64,000 bases of DNA. Origin: Nautilus pompilius (lineage: Eukaryota; Mollusca; Cephalopoda; Nautilida; Nautilidae). Shown here one piece after another: positions 45,501 to 58,200 of this stretch. The stretch spans positions 1-64,000 of the forward strand of contig JACATO010000996.1 of NCBI GenBank assembly GCA_018389105.1, given 5' to 3'. The notes beneath the pieces are model-generated. The model did not search any database, was not told where the DNA came from, and saw only the letters and a list, made by a program, of their open reading frames with translations. Each line of letters begins with the position of its first letter. The first letter of the stretch is position 1. The translations under genes were made by a program, and so were the position numbers.

Positions 45501-48500
45501 CTCAAGTAAGAGCAGACTACAATAGTATAATGAATATTTTGCATACATTATGCAGTTTTATTACATATCTTCATGACATCAATGTTATTCAAATAATCAC
45601 CCAACATGGATATTTTTTTTTAGATGGCTTCCAATTTCAATTCATTGACAAGGGAGGTAGTCATCTCACAGTTTGCCTGTGTGTAACAAATAAATAAAAT
45701 AAAAAGTAATTTACATTACTACTCTTCTCATTTCTGATCAGATCTTTAGTTACTTGTTAAACTTTACTAAATACACTTAGGCAGGTAACTGAATAAATAT
45801 ATAAAGACATTTTTTTTGTATTAATTCAGTTATCAACCTGCCATTTTTTAAAAAAACAACCCCATAACATTATACAGTGAATATAAAGGCAAAAAAAAGT
45901 GTATATACAGATGCCTAAGGAAACCATATTCCCAAATTTGAAAGTTAGGGAAAAAAAAAGCACAGAAACTTAACTGAAATTATGTTGAGATATTTGTTAC
46001 TTAAGTAATAAGACTTAACTATAGACGTTAAGCAAGCCTTATAAATACTATCACTACTAGATGAAATTAATAAACAAAAAAAGAACAAATAGTGTTAAAG
46101 AGGTTATTCTTATTCTCATTAAAACTCATTTTCTTAAGGGAAACCTTGAGTAATCACAGATTCTTCATGGTTTGAACTTGTGACTATGACAACTGAGGTA
46201 GCAGTGACTGTAACAGATCAGTCAAGTTCTCCAATGTTTAAATGAGGACCTGAAAATAATAACTTGCATGGTACTTAGGAGTTACTCTGCTAGATCTGGA
46301 TTAAATTTTAAAAAAGTAATGAAATGATGCTTGCCCAGATAGCTCTAAAAGCATTTTTTAAAAGAAACTTTTTTATTTAAAAAAAATTATTCCAAAAAGT
46401 GCAAATATGGAGTTTGTTCATTTCTCATTTAATTTAATAGGCAGCGTGAAAGAACATTTTTACAAAGAAAATACATATTGCTGAGTTACTGATCTCACTG
46501 CTTAAGTGACTCTTAGAAGTTGAAATGCAGACAAAAATAATTCTAAAAAAAATTATGCAATAAAAGAAAAATCCAGTTTAGTACCCTCTTTGTTCTTAAA
46601 TATCTGTATGTGAAGTAAATAATTCTAAACCTCAAAATGCCCACCTTGGGATCCCATTCATTCAAGGTCTTTATGTTAATGAACTGTTGGTCTCCGTTTG
46701 GTCCATACATCACTGCATCATGCTCACAACGAGATATAAGTTCAATATCATTCCCCAAATCCCATTTACGATATCTAAAAAGTAAGTAAAACCCATTATG
46801 CTGCATTCACAAACATTTCTTTCTATAAAACAGTACACAAATACATTGCAAAAATATTGAGTTAACTTACAATGCAGGTATGAATAATAAGAGTAATGCA
46901 GAAACTCATTAATTGGGGTCCTGCAGCCTGTGTGAATGAACAAACATTTGGATAACTGGATGTTCACACTTCTTGAAACTAAAAGCTTTACAATATTTAA
47001 ATTTTAAACAGCTTAATAAATAAAGCAAGCAAATTTTGTAAATAAGGGGAGAATCTAGATCATTTCTATTTCATCAGTGTACTGTTAGTCTTATCTACAT
47101 AACTATACCAAGTAAACAAAACTACAAATGTCACAATAGCTGAGCAAAATGCCTCAATTTTTCTTTTTCTAAGGGTCATCATGACACCCCAATGTAAATG
47201 GACAGCAGCATCCATTTTTATCATCCAGTAACTATGGGAGGCTACTCTGCATCATGCAAGGCACATATATAGTGAAGATTTTATTTTTAAAAAATTTTAA
47301 AAAAAAAACAACAAACCATGGTACAAAGCTGATAGTACAGTCAACAGTCACCATAAACAAAGTTCAGGTATGTACAATAAGTATTTTCTGCATCAAAGTT
47401 TGAGAGAATTGTATTTTCTGCTGAGAAAAAAATTCAATAAGTGCTATTATCAGTGTCTTGTATGTACCTGTATTTTGACTAAGACAGATAAATAAGTAAA
47501 TAAATAGTGCCCAATAATTTGATGGGGAATAAACAATTTTACCATATATAAATTATTCAAAGTTTATTATTTCAGTTATGATCATGAGGTCTGACTTTTT
47601 TTTCTTCAATTGAAAATCCTTAAAAATAAATTTTGAGCACTTTTTAATATCAAATATTAAAGAGGATAGAAAATCCTGTCTGGCCCATTCTGGTACAATT
47701 GTTCTCTTTCAAACATTGTTTTCTAGTATTCTTAGCTTCTCCAGGTAATTATTTACTTGTTCTAAATCCACAAGATCTCATTTCCTTTTTGTTATGAGTA
47801 AATGAACACTAATCCCAGATTCATGAACCAGAAGAAATATCACTGATTTGATAACCTAAACCACAATACAACTTCATTGCTGATGCCATTAGGTTAACAC
47901 ATCCAATGAGACAGGATGGGAGGAAACTATAAAAAACAAACAAACAAACCGTCATCTACCTGTAACCAACTGATGCTACCGCTCCTTCAGCTTCCTCCTG
48001 TATAAAAGGGTTCTTTTGGTCAAACTTGTACTTTTCTTCACCCTGTAACAAGAATTTGTAGGAACATCTTACATACTAAGTCAATCTGTCTAGCTAATTT
48101 CCACTCCAGAATCATCCAAGTTAGCTGTTTCAGTGACGTTCACGATGAGCCACATGAAGGATGCTGACACGAATCTTGGCATGCAGGTCTCACCATTAAA
48201 AGGTTGTGTTATACATTAATTCTACAGCAACACTATATACAAAAGATTTTTTTAAAGCTACAACAGCATCTACCAAGCAGTAGTATGGCCATAAACAGTC
48301 CCTATATGATGATAGATTTTTAAGTATCACATGAAAGAAAAACTAAGTTTTTTTGTATTATAACAAACAAACAAAGATCCTTTGCTTTAAATATAACACA
48401 CACACACACACACAAAAATGCATGTTTTTAGACATCATACACAACATATATATAAGTAAAAAGAAATGCAAACAAATTTTTTTACAACCAGAATCTTTTT

Positions 48501-51500
48501 CTGAACTTGGAACGCACCATTCTCAAAACCTGCTGGGAAAAGTTGTGGTTGATGAATGTGGCTTCTAGAGCCAGATTCCGAGGAAAGTTGATGCCATTGC
48601 CATCCTCCTGAGGTGGTTCATTGGCAGTCTCACTGACAGTCAGCAGGTCAAACTCTGAATCATCACGCTTGTCAAAGAAGAGTTTTGAGCCGACACGCTG
48701 AACGATGATATCCCAGCTGTACACCGATCGAGTGCATGCCATCAAAGTGGCCAGAATGGCATCAGTGGAAAAAACGTTCCCCTGAGTTTTGGTCAACTGC
48801 AAGAAGAAAAAGTAAATGATGATTTAGTACTCTGCCATAATTAAGATCTCAAAGTGGCTGAGTTACTAAATACACTTCCAAACCAAACCAATCAGTAACA
48901 CCTCTGTTTTTCTTATCACTTTTAGGAAAGACTAAAGGTGTAAATGACAAAAACAAGCAGCAGCATGTGCTTCACCTGTCGAATGATCGGATCATCAGTG
49001 GTGGTGACTTTATGAAAGATGCGGTTGATTCTCTTCAGCTGTCTCTCGTTCTTAGTTGTCACCCGGTCATATCCCTTGTCATAAAATTCCATTGCTCCAC
49101 AGCAGGCCCTGGCCATCAAGGAAAATTTTAAAAGAGGAGGAAATTAATCATTAAGAAATCTTGCTCTTACACGATGTAAAATCCACAGTTGTTTGCTGGT
49201 TTTCCATAGATTTAAATAAGAAATGTTAATTAGAAAAAATGTACATTTTAAAAATAAAAAGGTCAAAAACCCTAACACATGACCAGAATCTTAAAAAGGA
49301 TATTAAAAATAAACATCCACAATCTGTGAGATTCAATAAAATCTTGCCTAAAAACTTAAGCACACATTTTTAACAGCTGGGAGGTGGGGGGAAATGGTCA
49401 AATTTTCAAGCTATGGATAAAAAACCAATAAATAATTTGTATTCAGTGGCCTTACAAGTCGATAGGATCTTCCACATTTGGTAGTGAGAGCTTGCTCAGT
49501 CGCGGGAAGTCCATATCTTCAACAACTCGCCACGTGTCTCGTACCTGGACAGAAGCATCTCTGTTTTTCACTGGCACCTGAAAAAGAAATAAAAAACAAA
49601 ACAAAAAAGTTATAACATGCAATTTACTTTACAAACAGATGGAACAAGCAAGCAATATTACACCGGAGCAGCTCAGATTTTTATAATGAGTGATACTTTC
49701 AGTTTTTGATAAGTTTCTTCTCTTTGTTGGCAAGATAATTTTAACCAGTAAGGCAAAGAAAGAAAGAAAAAAAAAAAAAAGAGGGTCCAGAATTCAAACA
49801 ACGCATATACTTGCTCTTTTCACATATCAAGAAGGAAAATATTAAATACCAACTGTTCTGAATTCATCTCCCTTCCAAGAAAAGACTTTCTTGCTAACCA
49901 GGTGTTTGTCAAAAAAAGACCATTTACCCACAATGTTAAATGTGATCTAACTGAATGTTTTTGCTTTAGACAGTGAAAAATTTCAAGGTCCCTGATAAAC
50001 GTCAAAATCTATTTTAAGCAAGCAATATCCATTTTAAAATTTATAAAGATTTCTATACTTCACCCTACTAAGTCTGTAACATTAATGTTTCTGCTACTAC
50101 TACTACTACTACAAAAACTATGACATTCTGTTGTTTCTACTTATATCTGAAAATCATAATTTTTTTTAAACAAACAAAAACTATTAACAGATACCAAACA
50201 GTTAGAAAATAAATTACAGTGAGAACGTGTGTGTACCTTCTGCTTGTTTTCCTGTAGCTGCCTTCCAAATTGTTTCTGCCATTTACGAAGCTGCCTCTGA
50301 CGATCTCTGATGGAAATTAAAATAGAAAACAAACAAAATGTATAGTGGAACCAGCCAAAAGCCACAAAAAATCTTGCGTGTCTACTGATAATAACCAGAC
50401 TGTTAACACAGGGCAACCCAAGTAACCAAATGTGTCTACAATTTTGTTTTGTATTTGGTTTTTTTTTTTCAAAACTAAAATTGCTGATTATAGAGCAGAA
50501 AATGGGCAATAAAAAAGTAACAAGACAGCATCTCTGAAAACTGGCCTAAACCTCAAGGCAGCATGTGAAAAAATGAAAGACTTCAGGGAGCAGTTCAAAT
50601 GGCAGGCTGTTTCATTTACATCTTTCATATTAAACGGTGCAGTATTTGCCATTGTGCAGATTCTTTAATTTCTGATATTTAAAAGCTCAACTTTTAAGCA
50701 ATGGAGAAATCGTAATTAAAATAATCAATACCTTTCCCTGCTCTTCTGGGTTTTAGACAGAACTTGCATATTAGCCTGGGCCTGCTGTTGGCGTCTCTCC
50801 CTTTCCCGTCGCTGTTTATTCTAAAAACAGAGACAAATGCAGCAGGTTAGCACATTTATTATGTTTAGATGAAGACCTTTGACACAAATCTGTCTTGCTG
50901 GGCAACCAATGGCCTGAGTTAAACTCATGGTCGACTCTGTTTGGCATACTATCCTGGTATGGTTTCTCCTTGACCTTCTTCACCAGCAAGCCATTCTGAT
51001 CTCCTCCCACATTTAAAAATGAAGTTATAGTATGGATCTTCCTGCAAAAGTCAGAAATGCCAGACTCCTTGAGGCACAAATAGGCAATGTTCTCTAGCAG
51101 ATAACCAAGGCACTATGCCTCCCTACTTAACCTTTCAACAATAGAGAAGACCCACCATATAACACACCAATAACTGTTTTGTTTGTTAGCTGGGCAGAGA
51201 GCACAGTTTGATCCCTAAATGGGAGAAATCTCATAAGCAGTCTGGCCCCTAGTGGCATGGTTATCCCCAGTCTGCAATGAGATTAAAGCACAAAAGATTG
51301 CTTAATGAAACAGTGCAGCCAGTAAGAGGGATTGTTTATGCTATGATGCAGAATTCTTGAACTTCTGACTTTGGATAAATGATAGATAATTTTAACTTAT
51401 ACTGTTACCATAACAACAAAATATCCTTCTGTCCAAACTACAAGACAGGAAATGGGTTGAAATAAAAACAATTTGGGGATTAAAAATAGATAAGTGTAAA

Positions 51501-52459
51501 CTATCAAATGGCACCCAACAAATAATAAATTAATATCATAGTTTTGAATCTGTTTCTTGTCTTTATTTCAATCTAAATTTTTCTCTTCCCCCTTTATGAA
51601 AAATTATCAAATCCATTTCCTCGTTTTCCAAGTCCATTAAACTGCCATAAAAATTAAAATATAGTGCAAAGCAAACATGGTAGCACAGGAAAATCTAAAT
51701 CCCAAATATACCAAATTTATTGCAGAAACTGAATCTTTATCTGGGAAGAATGGAAATGTTTTCCAATAAAGAGGAATTCTACCAAGTTAGATGGATGGAT
51801 GGGTGGAAAGCCATCTCATTATCAGCAATAAGTAGGCACTTATCTGAATGTGTTTTTCCTTAACACTGGATAGGAACCAGTGGAAATGCCCATACATTTG
51901 CCAAACTAAACAATGCCAAATTTTCACATTTGGACAAATGTGAAACACAAAGTGAACTACACATATGCACAAAAGCATCAGTGAAGACAAGCGAGCTTAA
52001 GTTTGTCACCCTGTTCTTCATTGCTATGAACACTGAAAGTGAACATTTTTAATGCATTGCAGTTTACTGAAGATAAACAATAAAAAAGTAAAGGTACTTT
52101 TCTGCTGAATACTGTTTGAAAATGAGACTGATCTTTTAAATGTCAAATCTTATAAATTCAAATAAAATGAGTCCATTAAGTCTGACTACTAATATCATAT
52201 ACACCACTCAAAAATTAAATACATATTCAAGATTTAAAATAAAAAGGAAAACTTATCAATATTCCAAGAAAGATTATTGACCTTTCAACCAAATTCTACC
52301 TTGTCGGATGTTAACTCACCTGTTGGAACATCCGACGGCCCCTCTGATAAAGTGGTTTCTGTCCCTTTGTGGTATCAACCAGCTGAAAGCTGCTTTCATC
52401 TTCATCATGAAAATAGGAATACTGGTTTCCTCCAGTACCAAATGCAGAATTATACTTCC

Positions 52460-52493
<34 letters not shown>

Positions 52494-53981
52494 AAGTGAG
52501 AGAGCTTGGACCAAAAAATAGATAATATTAGGGATGTTAAATGAAACACAATAAAGTTTAAAGAAAAAAAAGGTGACATTTTAAAAACAAAAATATTTAA
52601 ATAAAGCAGCTTGTAACCTCAAAACAATGTAAAAAAAAAAAAATAGCAGCCAACACAACTTTTTCTGATTTAAAACAATACTACAAAAATCTAATTTTCA
52701 ATTCTAAAACACCAGTAAATTTAAATTTTAATCAAAGCCATTAAATTTCAAGATTGTAAATACCTTCTAAAATATTACTTTAGTGCCATGTAACCATGGA
52801 AAATAAAATCTGATTTAAAGACTTTCATGCACAAATTTTTAATTTGTTTTTTGAAGTGTGAAATGATTATCTAGGTTATTTTCAGAAAGGACAGGGGTTT
52901 TATTCACATATTCATGCCAGCAAAGTAAGTAAAAAAAAGTTTATAAATCATACTGATAACCATTTCTTATCCCTTGAGGGTCCTTTATTTGTGCCAGGAT
53001 GGCTTCTCAACTCTTTGGTAATGGCCAAACTAAACCAAGATAGAGATGTGCGTATACCACTAAAACTAAAACAGAATTTCTTTCAGTAAGTGTCAGTAAG
53101 ACTTACAGAATTTTTTGACAAGTGTAATTTCATAAACATCACTATTTGAAATTTCCTCATCATCAGAGATTTTGCTAGCAAAACTAAAAAGTAATTCGTT
53201 TGCTCTACATTCATAAATACAAGCCCACTCAGGTTGCTCTGAACTGAGATTTCAATGCTTACCAGTGGAAGTAAAGCCATTAAAAAAAAAGATTTAAATA
53301 AAAAATCAAAGAACATAACTAAAATCAGATAGAAATGGAAATATTTGAAGTTAAGAGCAAACTGTAAATAAACCAGCCCAAGTCACTAAAGATTTTAAAC
53401 CCAGCTACTGTCAAAATGAACTTTAACTAACTTGTTTACCAAACTCAATGGATAAAGCAGTCTGACAAGAGATTAAACAGCTTGACAAAACTGCATTGTC
53501 TTTATTCAGTTTTCATATGCTATAACAATAATTTTTAAACAGATTTTTATTCCTTGCAGTGTTTTTGGTGTAGCAATTCAAAGAAAAAGTTGGTGAAAAT
53601 CAAAAATAGAACATTTCATTACCTAGATATCGCTTGTCTTGGTATGTTGCACCAGTCCAGTCGGCTACCTAAAAAGAAAACAATAATATCAACAGGGAAA
53701 TTCTCAACACCGAGTCTACCTCAGTCACGAAAAAGCGTGAATGCTGTACAAAGACTTGACATATGTAAATAAACACCTCCTGAAACTCAAATAGTCCATT
53801 ATAACAACACAATAAGCACACTATTGCAAATTGTAAGAACGGGTAATGCCAGAAAAACTTGTCTGCGGATAGCCATGCTGTAGGTGGGTGGTTTACTGGC
53901 ATTGACGAAATCTGAAAGGCGGCGCTTATTTCGCCAACAATGGGAACCTTGAAAATCTACAAAGCGGAAAAAAGGCAAATA

Positions 53982-54015
<34 letters not shown>

Positions 54016-54845
54016 TAATAATAATTAATAATACAGAAACCAGTTTCTACTAATCAGTCAGTTAAACGGAGTATTGAATGCAAATGTTAGTGTTTTCTGA
54101 AAGCAGTTAGACGCATTTGTCTGACTTGGGCAATCATAAAACGCAGGTCATCTGATTATTGCTGATTAACAATATTATGCAGGGGGGATTCTATTTTCAA
54201 ATGCAATTCGAAAAGAGAGAGAGAGAGAGAGAGAGAGAGGAAACGATGACTAGTTTCTAGTTCCCTTATTCCATATGGCAGCGGTTTTAACAGATAACGA
54301 AACCAGGTATGATGAGAAATAGCTTACGGTTGGTATAGAAAGTAAAAAAAAAAAAAAATCGAACGACAGATATAATATGTTATAGATTGAAGGCAAAGGT
54401 AAAGGTGTAGCAGTTTGGAGGGGGGGGGTGTGAGTGAGCGATGGAAGGGGTTAATGAAAATGTTACACACCAGTTGTTTGTATCCAGGTAGAACAGATTC
54501 GATCAGAAGTTAAAAGCCGCGTGTGTGTGTGGGGGGGGGAAATAAATAAATAAATAAATAAAGAAAAGTGCAATGACACAGGATGAACCAAGGAAAGTTT
54601 TCCCTGCAGATTCAGACCCGAGGTAAGGGGTTCGTTGATTTAGGGGCCCTGGTGAGCGGACAGAAGCTGACATCCCGTCGCCCTCTCTCTCTCTCTCTCT
54701 CGGGGGTGGGGTGGGGGCTTACCTTGCCCAGCCGATCCCCTTTTGCGAAAGGCTGGTATGGCATGTCCTTGAATCTGTCGGGAACTGTACACGGTCCCCA
54801 TCCGGTCGGATTGTCGTGGATCTGAGGAGGATAGAATTTCGCCAT
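42459..54845 (-). CDS. EIF3D: Translation initiation factor eIF3 subunit D, complete split gene
   Basis: Thirteen coding exons on the minus strand: 54845-54723, 53668-53623, 52459-52320, 50820-50732, 50306-50237, 49577-49456, 49108-48976, 48796-48518, 48042-47960, 46774-46645, 45276-45134, 43649-43457, 42578-42459. They sum to 1671 nt, 556 aa plus stop, in one continuous frame; human eIF3d is 548 aa. eIF3d is a peripheral subunit of the cytoplasmic eIF3 complex that helps recruit mRNA to the 40S subunit and can bind the m7G cap of selected mRNAs. The N-terminus matches the family ([38 protein letters not shown]). The C-terminal cup-like cap-binding domain, roughly residues 160-525, includes [26 protein letters not shown] and [15 protein letters not shown]. 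The protein ends in an acidic Asp/Glu tail. All donors and acceptors are GT-AG. Confidence 0.97.
43457..43649 (-). CDS. EIF3D: eIF3d exon 12
   Basis: [40 protein letters not shown] and on to IMKDPNK. Donor AAG|GTTGGG. Confidence 0.97.
45134..45276 (-). CDS. EIF3D: eIF3d exon 11
   Basis: [34 protein letters not shown], then [12 protein letters not shown]. Confidence 0.96.
46645..46774 (-). CDS. EIF3D: eIF3d exon 10
   Basis: [20 protein letters not shown], then [13 protein letters not shown]. Highly conserved. Confidence 0.96.
47960..48042 (-). CDS. EIF3D: eIF3d exon 9
   Basis: [20 protein letters not shown] then AVASVGYR. Confidence 0.94.
48518..48796 (-). CDS. EIF3D: eIF3d exon 8
   Basis: Largest exon, 93 codons: [40 protein letters not shown] and on to [13 protein letters not shown]. 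Core of the cap-binding domain. Confidence 0.97.
48976..49108 (-). CDS. EIF3D: eIF3d exon 7
   Basis: [20 protein letters not shown], then [16 protein letters not shown]. Ends phase 0. Confidence 0.96.
49456..49577 (-). CDS. EIF3D: eIF3d exon 6
   Basis: [20 protein letters not shown] then [20 protein letters not shown]. Start of the cap-binding cup domain. Confidence 0.95.
50237..50306 (-). CDS. EIF3D: eIF3d exon 5
   Basis: [20 protein letters not shown] then KQK. Matches the basic QKKFQKQFG-type segment of the family. Confidence 0.92.
50732..50820 (-). CDS. EIF3D: eIF3d exon 4
   Basis: [20 protein letters not shown] then LSKTQKSRE. Basic and helix-prone, as in other eIF3d N-terminal halves. 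Confidence 0.93.
52320..52459 (-). CDS. EIF3D: eIF3d exon 3
   Basis: [20 protein letters not shown], then [18 protein letters not shown] to FQQ. The acceptor's pyrimidine tract is the poly-A/T run at 52463-52490. Confidence 0.96.
53623..53668 (-). CDS. EIF3D: eIF3d exon 2
   Basis: 46 nt: [15 protein letters not shown] plus one base. Strongly conserved in the family. Confidence 0.95.
53984..54032. repeat. (AAT)n microsatellite
   Basis: AAT units with one interruption in eIF3d intron 1. Confidence 0.9.
54723..54845 (-). CDS. EIF3D: eIF3d exon 1
   Basis: 41 codons, from [19 protein letters not shown] to DRLGK. The start Met matches the conserved family N-terminus (MAKF). Donor AAG|GTAAGC. Confidence 0.97.
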
Positions 54846-55175
54846 CTTGCAGCTCGCGTGCTAAAGCAGGGTGCGGACTCTCTCTCTCTCCGTATATAAT
54901 ATAGCAAAGTAATCGTTTTACAGTTAAAGGAAAAAAAAAAACTTCGGTTTTAAAAAAAAAAAAACACAATATTATACATTAATTATAGATTTTTTTTTTT
55001 AAATTTCAATCAATCAGGACCCTTGTAGGTGATCGGAGAACGGCGTAACCTCCCCTTCCTCCTCTCTCCTCCCCCCCCCCGCGAATTCTCGCGTGATCTC
55101 AGCGTGGTGATGTCGTCGTCGTCGTCGTCGGTGCCAGCGACGGACGTGCGGTGAAGTGGGAGAAATGTCCGCACG
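54846..55175. promoter_or_regulatory. Putative bidirectional promoter, eIF3d / TRAF7-like
   Basis: Only 330 bp separate the two divergent start codons, so both 5' UTRs and both core promoters must lie here unless upstream non-coding exons exist. The TRAF7 side is CpG-rich and includes a GTC repeat at about 55113-55130. The eIF3d side has a TATATAAT-like run at 54893-54900. Confidence 0.6.
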
Positions 55176-55242
55176 ATGTCGACGAAGAGGAGCAAAGAAG
55201 CGGGGAGCGACTTCGCGGCCGGCAAGAAGAGCGTCGCCCTGA
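55165..55242 (+). other. Upstream overlapping ORF before the TRAF7-like start
   Basis: An ATG 11 bases upstream, in another frame and with A at -3, opens a 25-codon Arg-rich frame (MSARCRRRGAKK...) that ends TGA two bases before the exon-1 donor. If the transcript starts upstream of it, it could reduce initiation at 55176. Confidence 0.4.
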
Positions 55243-55244
55243 AC
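55176..55244 (+). CDS. TRAF7: TRAF7-like exon 1
   Basis: MSTKRSKEAGSDFAAGKKSV then ALN|GTGAGT; phase 0. Start chosen because it is the only ATG in frame with exon 2; A at -3. CpG-rich surroundings fit a first exon. Confidence 0.7.
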
Positions 55245-58200
55245 GTGAGTGGGGGCCGCGCGCGCCCTGACAAGCCCCCCCCGGGGGAAGAAGGGGATGT
55301 CTTCTGGGCTGTGCCGAGAGTCAGGGGGGGGAGGAGGAAGAAGATTGGGACGGGACCCCCGGGTTTCTCATCCTCTTCCCTCTCCCCCCGACTCTCGCCC
55401 AGTTGATCCGTCTGGAATTGGAGCGACATTAAGTTGATTTAGTCGCTTAGTGCCCTCCCCCCCCTCCCCTCCTCCGGTAACGGGCAACGGTCCCGTCCCT
55501 TCCCCGATTGTTGTTAACATCTGTAAACAGGAAACCATCAATCAGGTGCTCTCTCTCTGTGTGTGTCTCCACTATACGTGTATACATTCATATGTACAGT
55601 GCCAGACTCGGTGGGGCCTTGAGCTATACAAGGCTTGGAGGCCCCTTGTTTAAAAAAACATCACACCAGAAGGTCTCACAGAAATCTAAAACATACACAT
55701 GTATGCCCTTTAATTATTTAACAACAAGACATTTAAAGGGAAAAATACAAATTATTTTTGCATTTACTAATTACATATATTCATCACATTTGGCTGGCTC
55801 GATCTCTGTCATAGATTATATTATAGTACGACCTGGAAACAATACTTAAATGTAATTTTTAAAATAATTTTAACTTACATTAAATATATATATATATATA
55901 TATATATACAAAATGCTGACAAAATAAGTAATCAGGATCACTTCTGTTAATATAAGTAATAATGAACTTGTTTGCAAAATCAGGAACAATGATTTCAGAT
56001 ACAACTTAAAACTTTCTTTCTTGATTTCCCAAAGGCAAATTCATAAATTGTGTCCTCAGATGGTAGCTACGCAGCTTATGGCTTTCTATGCACATGATGC
56101 TAAGTACAGACAGCTTTTCTTGAGACATGGTTGGTCTCAGTTCATTTTTGATTCTCTTTAGCTGTGAAAATGATCTTTCTCCTGAACAGTTTGTTACCAT
56201 CAGACATAAGAATAGTCGTAATATTGCTTCCATATTAGATGAATAAAACATCATAAGATGATTAAACATAATTATACATTATTATTAAACTTAAATTATG
56301 CAATGATTGAATTAACTGAACAAAATTATAGTATAAAATATAAGGTTATAACCTATAGGCTTACAAGTTTATTTATTACTATATTAAACTCTGAAACAGT
56401 TCCTTCAGTGTACCTTTTAAATAAATTTATAAGTAAATAAAGTATAATAAAACATATCATGAATGAAAAGCCTACCTTCCCAAAATTCATGTAAAATATC
56501 CTATATGGCGATGCTATTATGACAGTGTTCCATCTTGGGAACACCATATACATAAACGTAACTATAAAAAAACGTTAATATTTTAGATTTTCTTGCTATC
56601 TATTCAAATAGCATTATAAAAGAAAGCTAAACGCTGAATTAATTTAAATTATTTAACTTAATTAGTAAAATAAATATATAGAAATAAAGTTATGTTGTTG
56701 TTTTCACAGCCGCAACAAAATGTATACTAATATTATGTACAACAATATAAAGATAGAGAAGGCTCATGCTCTCAATATTTTTATGCATCTCTGCCAGACG
56801 CATAATGCATGGTGTTCCCGATCTGCTTGCACTGACAATTAAATTACATTTAAAAATAGATGTTTCTGAAATAGAACACCACTGCGGAAAGTGTTAATGG
56901 CGATATTTTGTCATAATGGTTTCCCACACCAAGGTAGCAGTTCTTTAGGCCTCATTCACACATTTTTACACATCTCACATTTCTGAGGCCCCTGCATATT
57001 GTGAGGCCTTAAGCTGTAGCTTGTTTAGCTTATGCCTAAATCCAACACTGAATATATATCATCACAAAGTCATGTCATATTGCCTAACTGGGCCACCTTT
57101 TGACAAGAGGATTTTAGTATTCCCAATTCATATTGGGTCACACAGTAATCATTAGAATTACCAAAACATGGATAATAGTTTAATTACAAATACTGATGTG
57201 GAGAAAGATTTTGGCATGGCTATTCAGTATAATTTGAGATAAGGCGGTTGGGTGGTAGGTATAGCAGATAGAATCAAGGTTTAATTGGATCCAATTTAAA
57301 GTATGTAGTGAAGGCATTTTCCCTCTTCCATGTTAAGGATTTTGATGTTTTGAAGAGGGTTCAGATAGATTTTATTAGAAATCTTGGGAATAAAAGATAG
57401 TTATTCTGAATGTATAGTAAAACTAACTTCCTACTCTTGCATAATGCATGGAGATCCAATAGAAACTGAGCATTTTAGAAAATACAGAAATGATAGACAA
57501 GTACATTTTGCTCTCTAAGTCAGTGGATGAAGGGGCAAAGTTAGAAACTTTTTAAGAATCATGATAGGCTTACATTTGTAAGCGTTTTTCATTAATAAAT
57601 TAGTGAATGGATGGAACTGTTTTATGACAACTGATCAATATACTACAATTAATGTTTAAAAAACATCGATAGATATTGAGAAATGATGGGCTCTCTGCAC
57701 CTCTGACTATAACTGAGAGAAGAACCCAAAGCCTTAACTGATGGAATTTAACTTTTACTCCACTGTATACCTTACTATTTTCATAGTGTGAAGCAAACTT
57801 ACTATATTTATCTAAAACTAAAAGTAATAATTGTTAAAATAAATATTTTTAAGTTAGAAGAGCAATTCAAAGTTGCCTGTGTTTTGTTGTTTATTAATAT
57901 GCAAATTAAATATCTAATGCATATTTATCATATCTGCCTTTCATTTGGTGCAGTAATTCACAATTTTAGATTTTTAATGCTTTGTTCACAAATTGAATAA
58001 TTTAAAATTTGAATTATGCTGTAGATCTGATATTTTAATTAATATTTTTAACTTTATTTTTCAGATTTCAGATGTTGTTCATGATAGCAGTTTAGAACTT
58101 TCTACTATCAGTACAACAAAAGTAGTTGGTAAGTGAATGATCATTGTTATGATATCTAATTTTGCAGCTTGTTTTTGTATATCATCATTTGTATTTTTCA

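Larger units (their letters stand above)
42579..54722 (-). other. eIF3d introns
   Basis: Twelve introns lie between the exons, the longest being 53622-52460 (1.2 kb), 52319-50821 (1.5 kb), 45133-43650 (1.5 kb), 46644-45277 (1.4 kb) and 47959-46775 (1.2 kb). They are A+T-rich. Microsatellites: (AAT)n at 53984-54032, (GA)n at 54213-54239, poly-A at 52463-52490. No RNA gene or transposon was recognised in them. Confidence 0.6.
55245..58064 (+). other. Intron 1 of the TRAF7-like gene
   Basis: 2.8 kb. Contains the hAT relic at 55597-57050 and a (TA)n run at 55884-55908 inside it. The rest is A+T-rich. Confidence 0.65.

Noticed and set aside
55010..55429. 139-codon minus-strand frame across the TRAF7-like first exon
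   Set aside because: Shadow of CpG-rich promoter DNA; the + strand exon joins in phase to recognisable TRAF7-like sequence.
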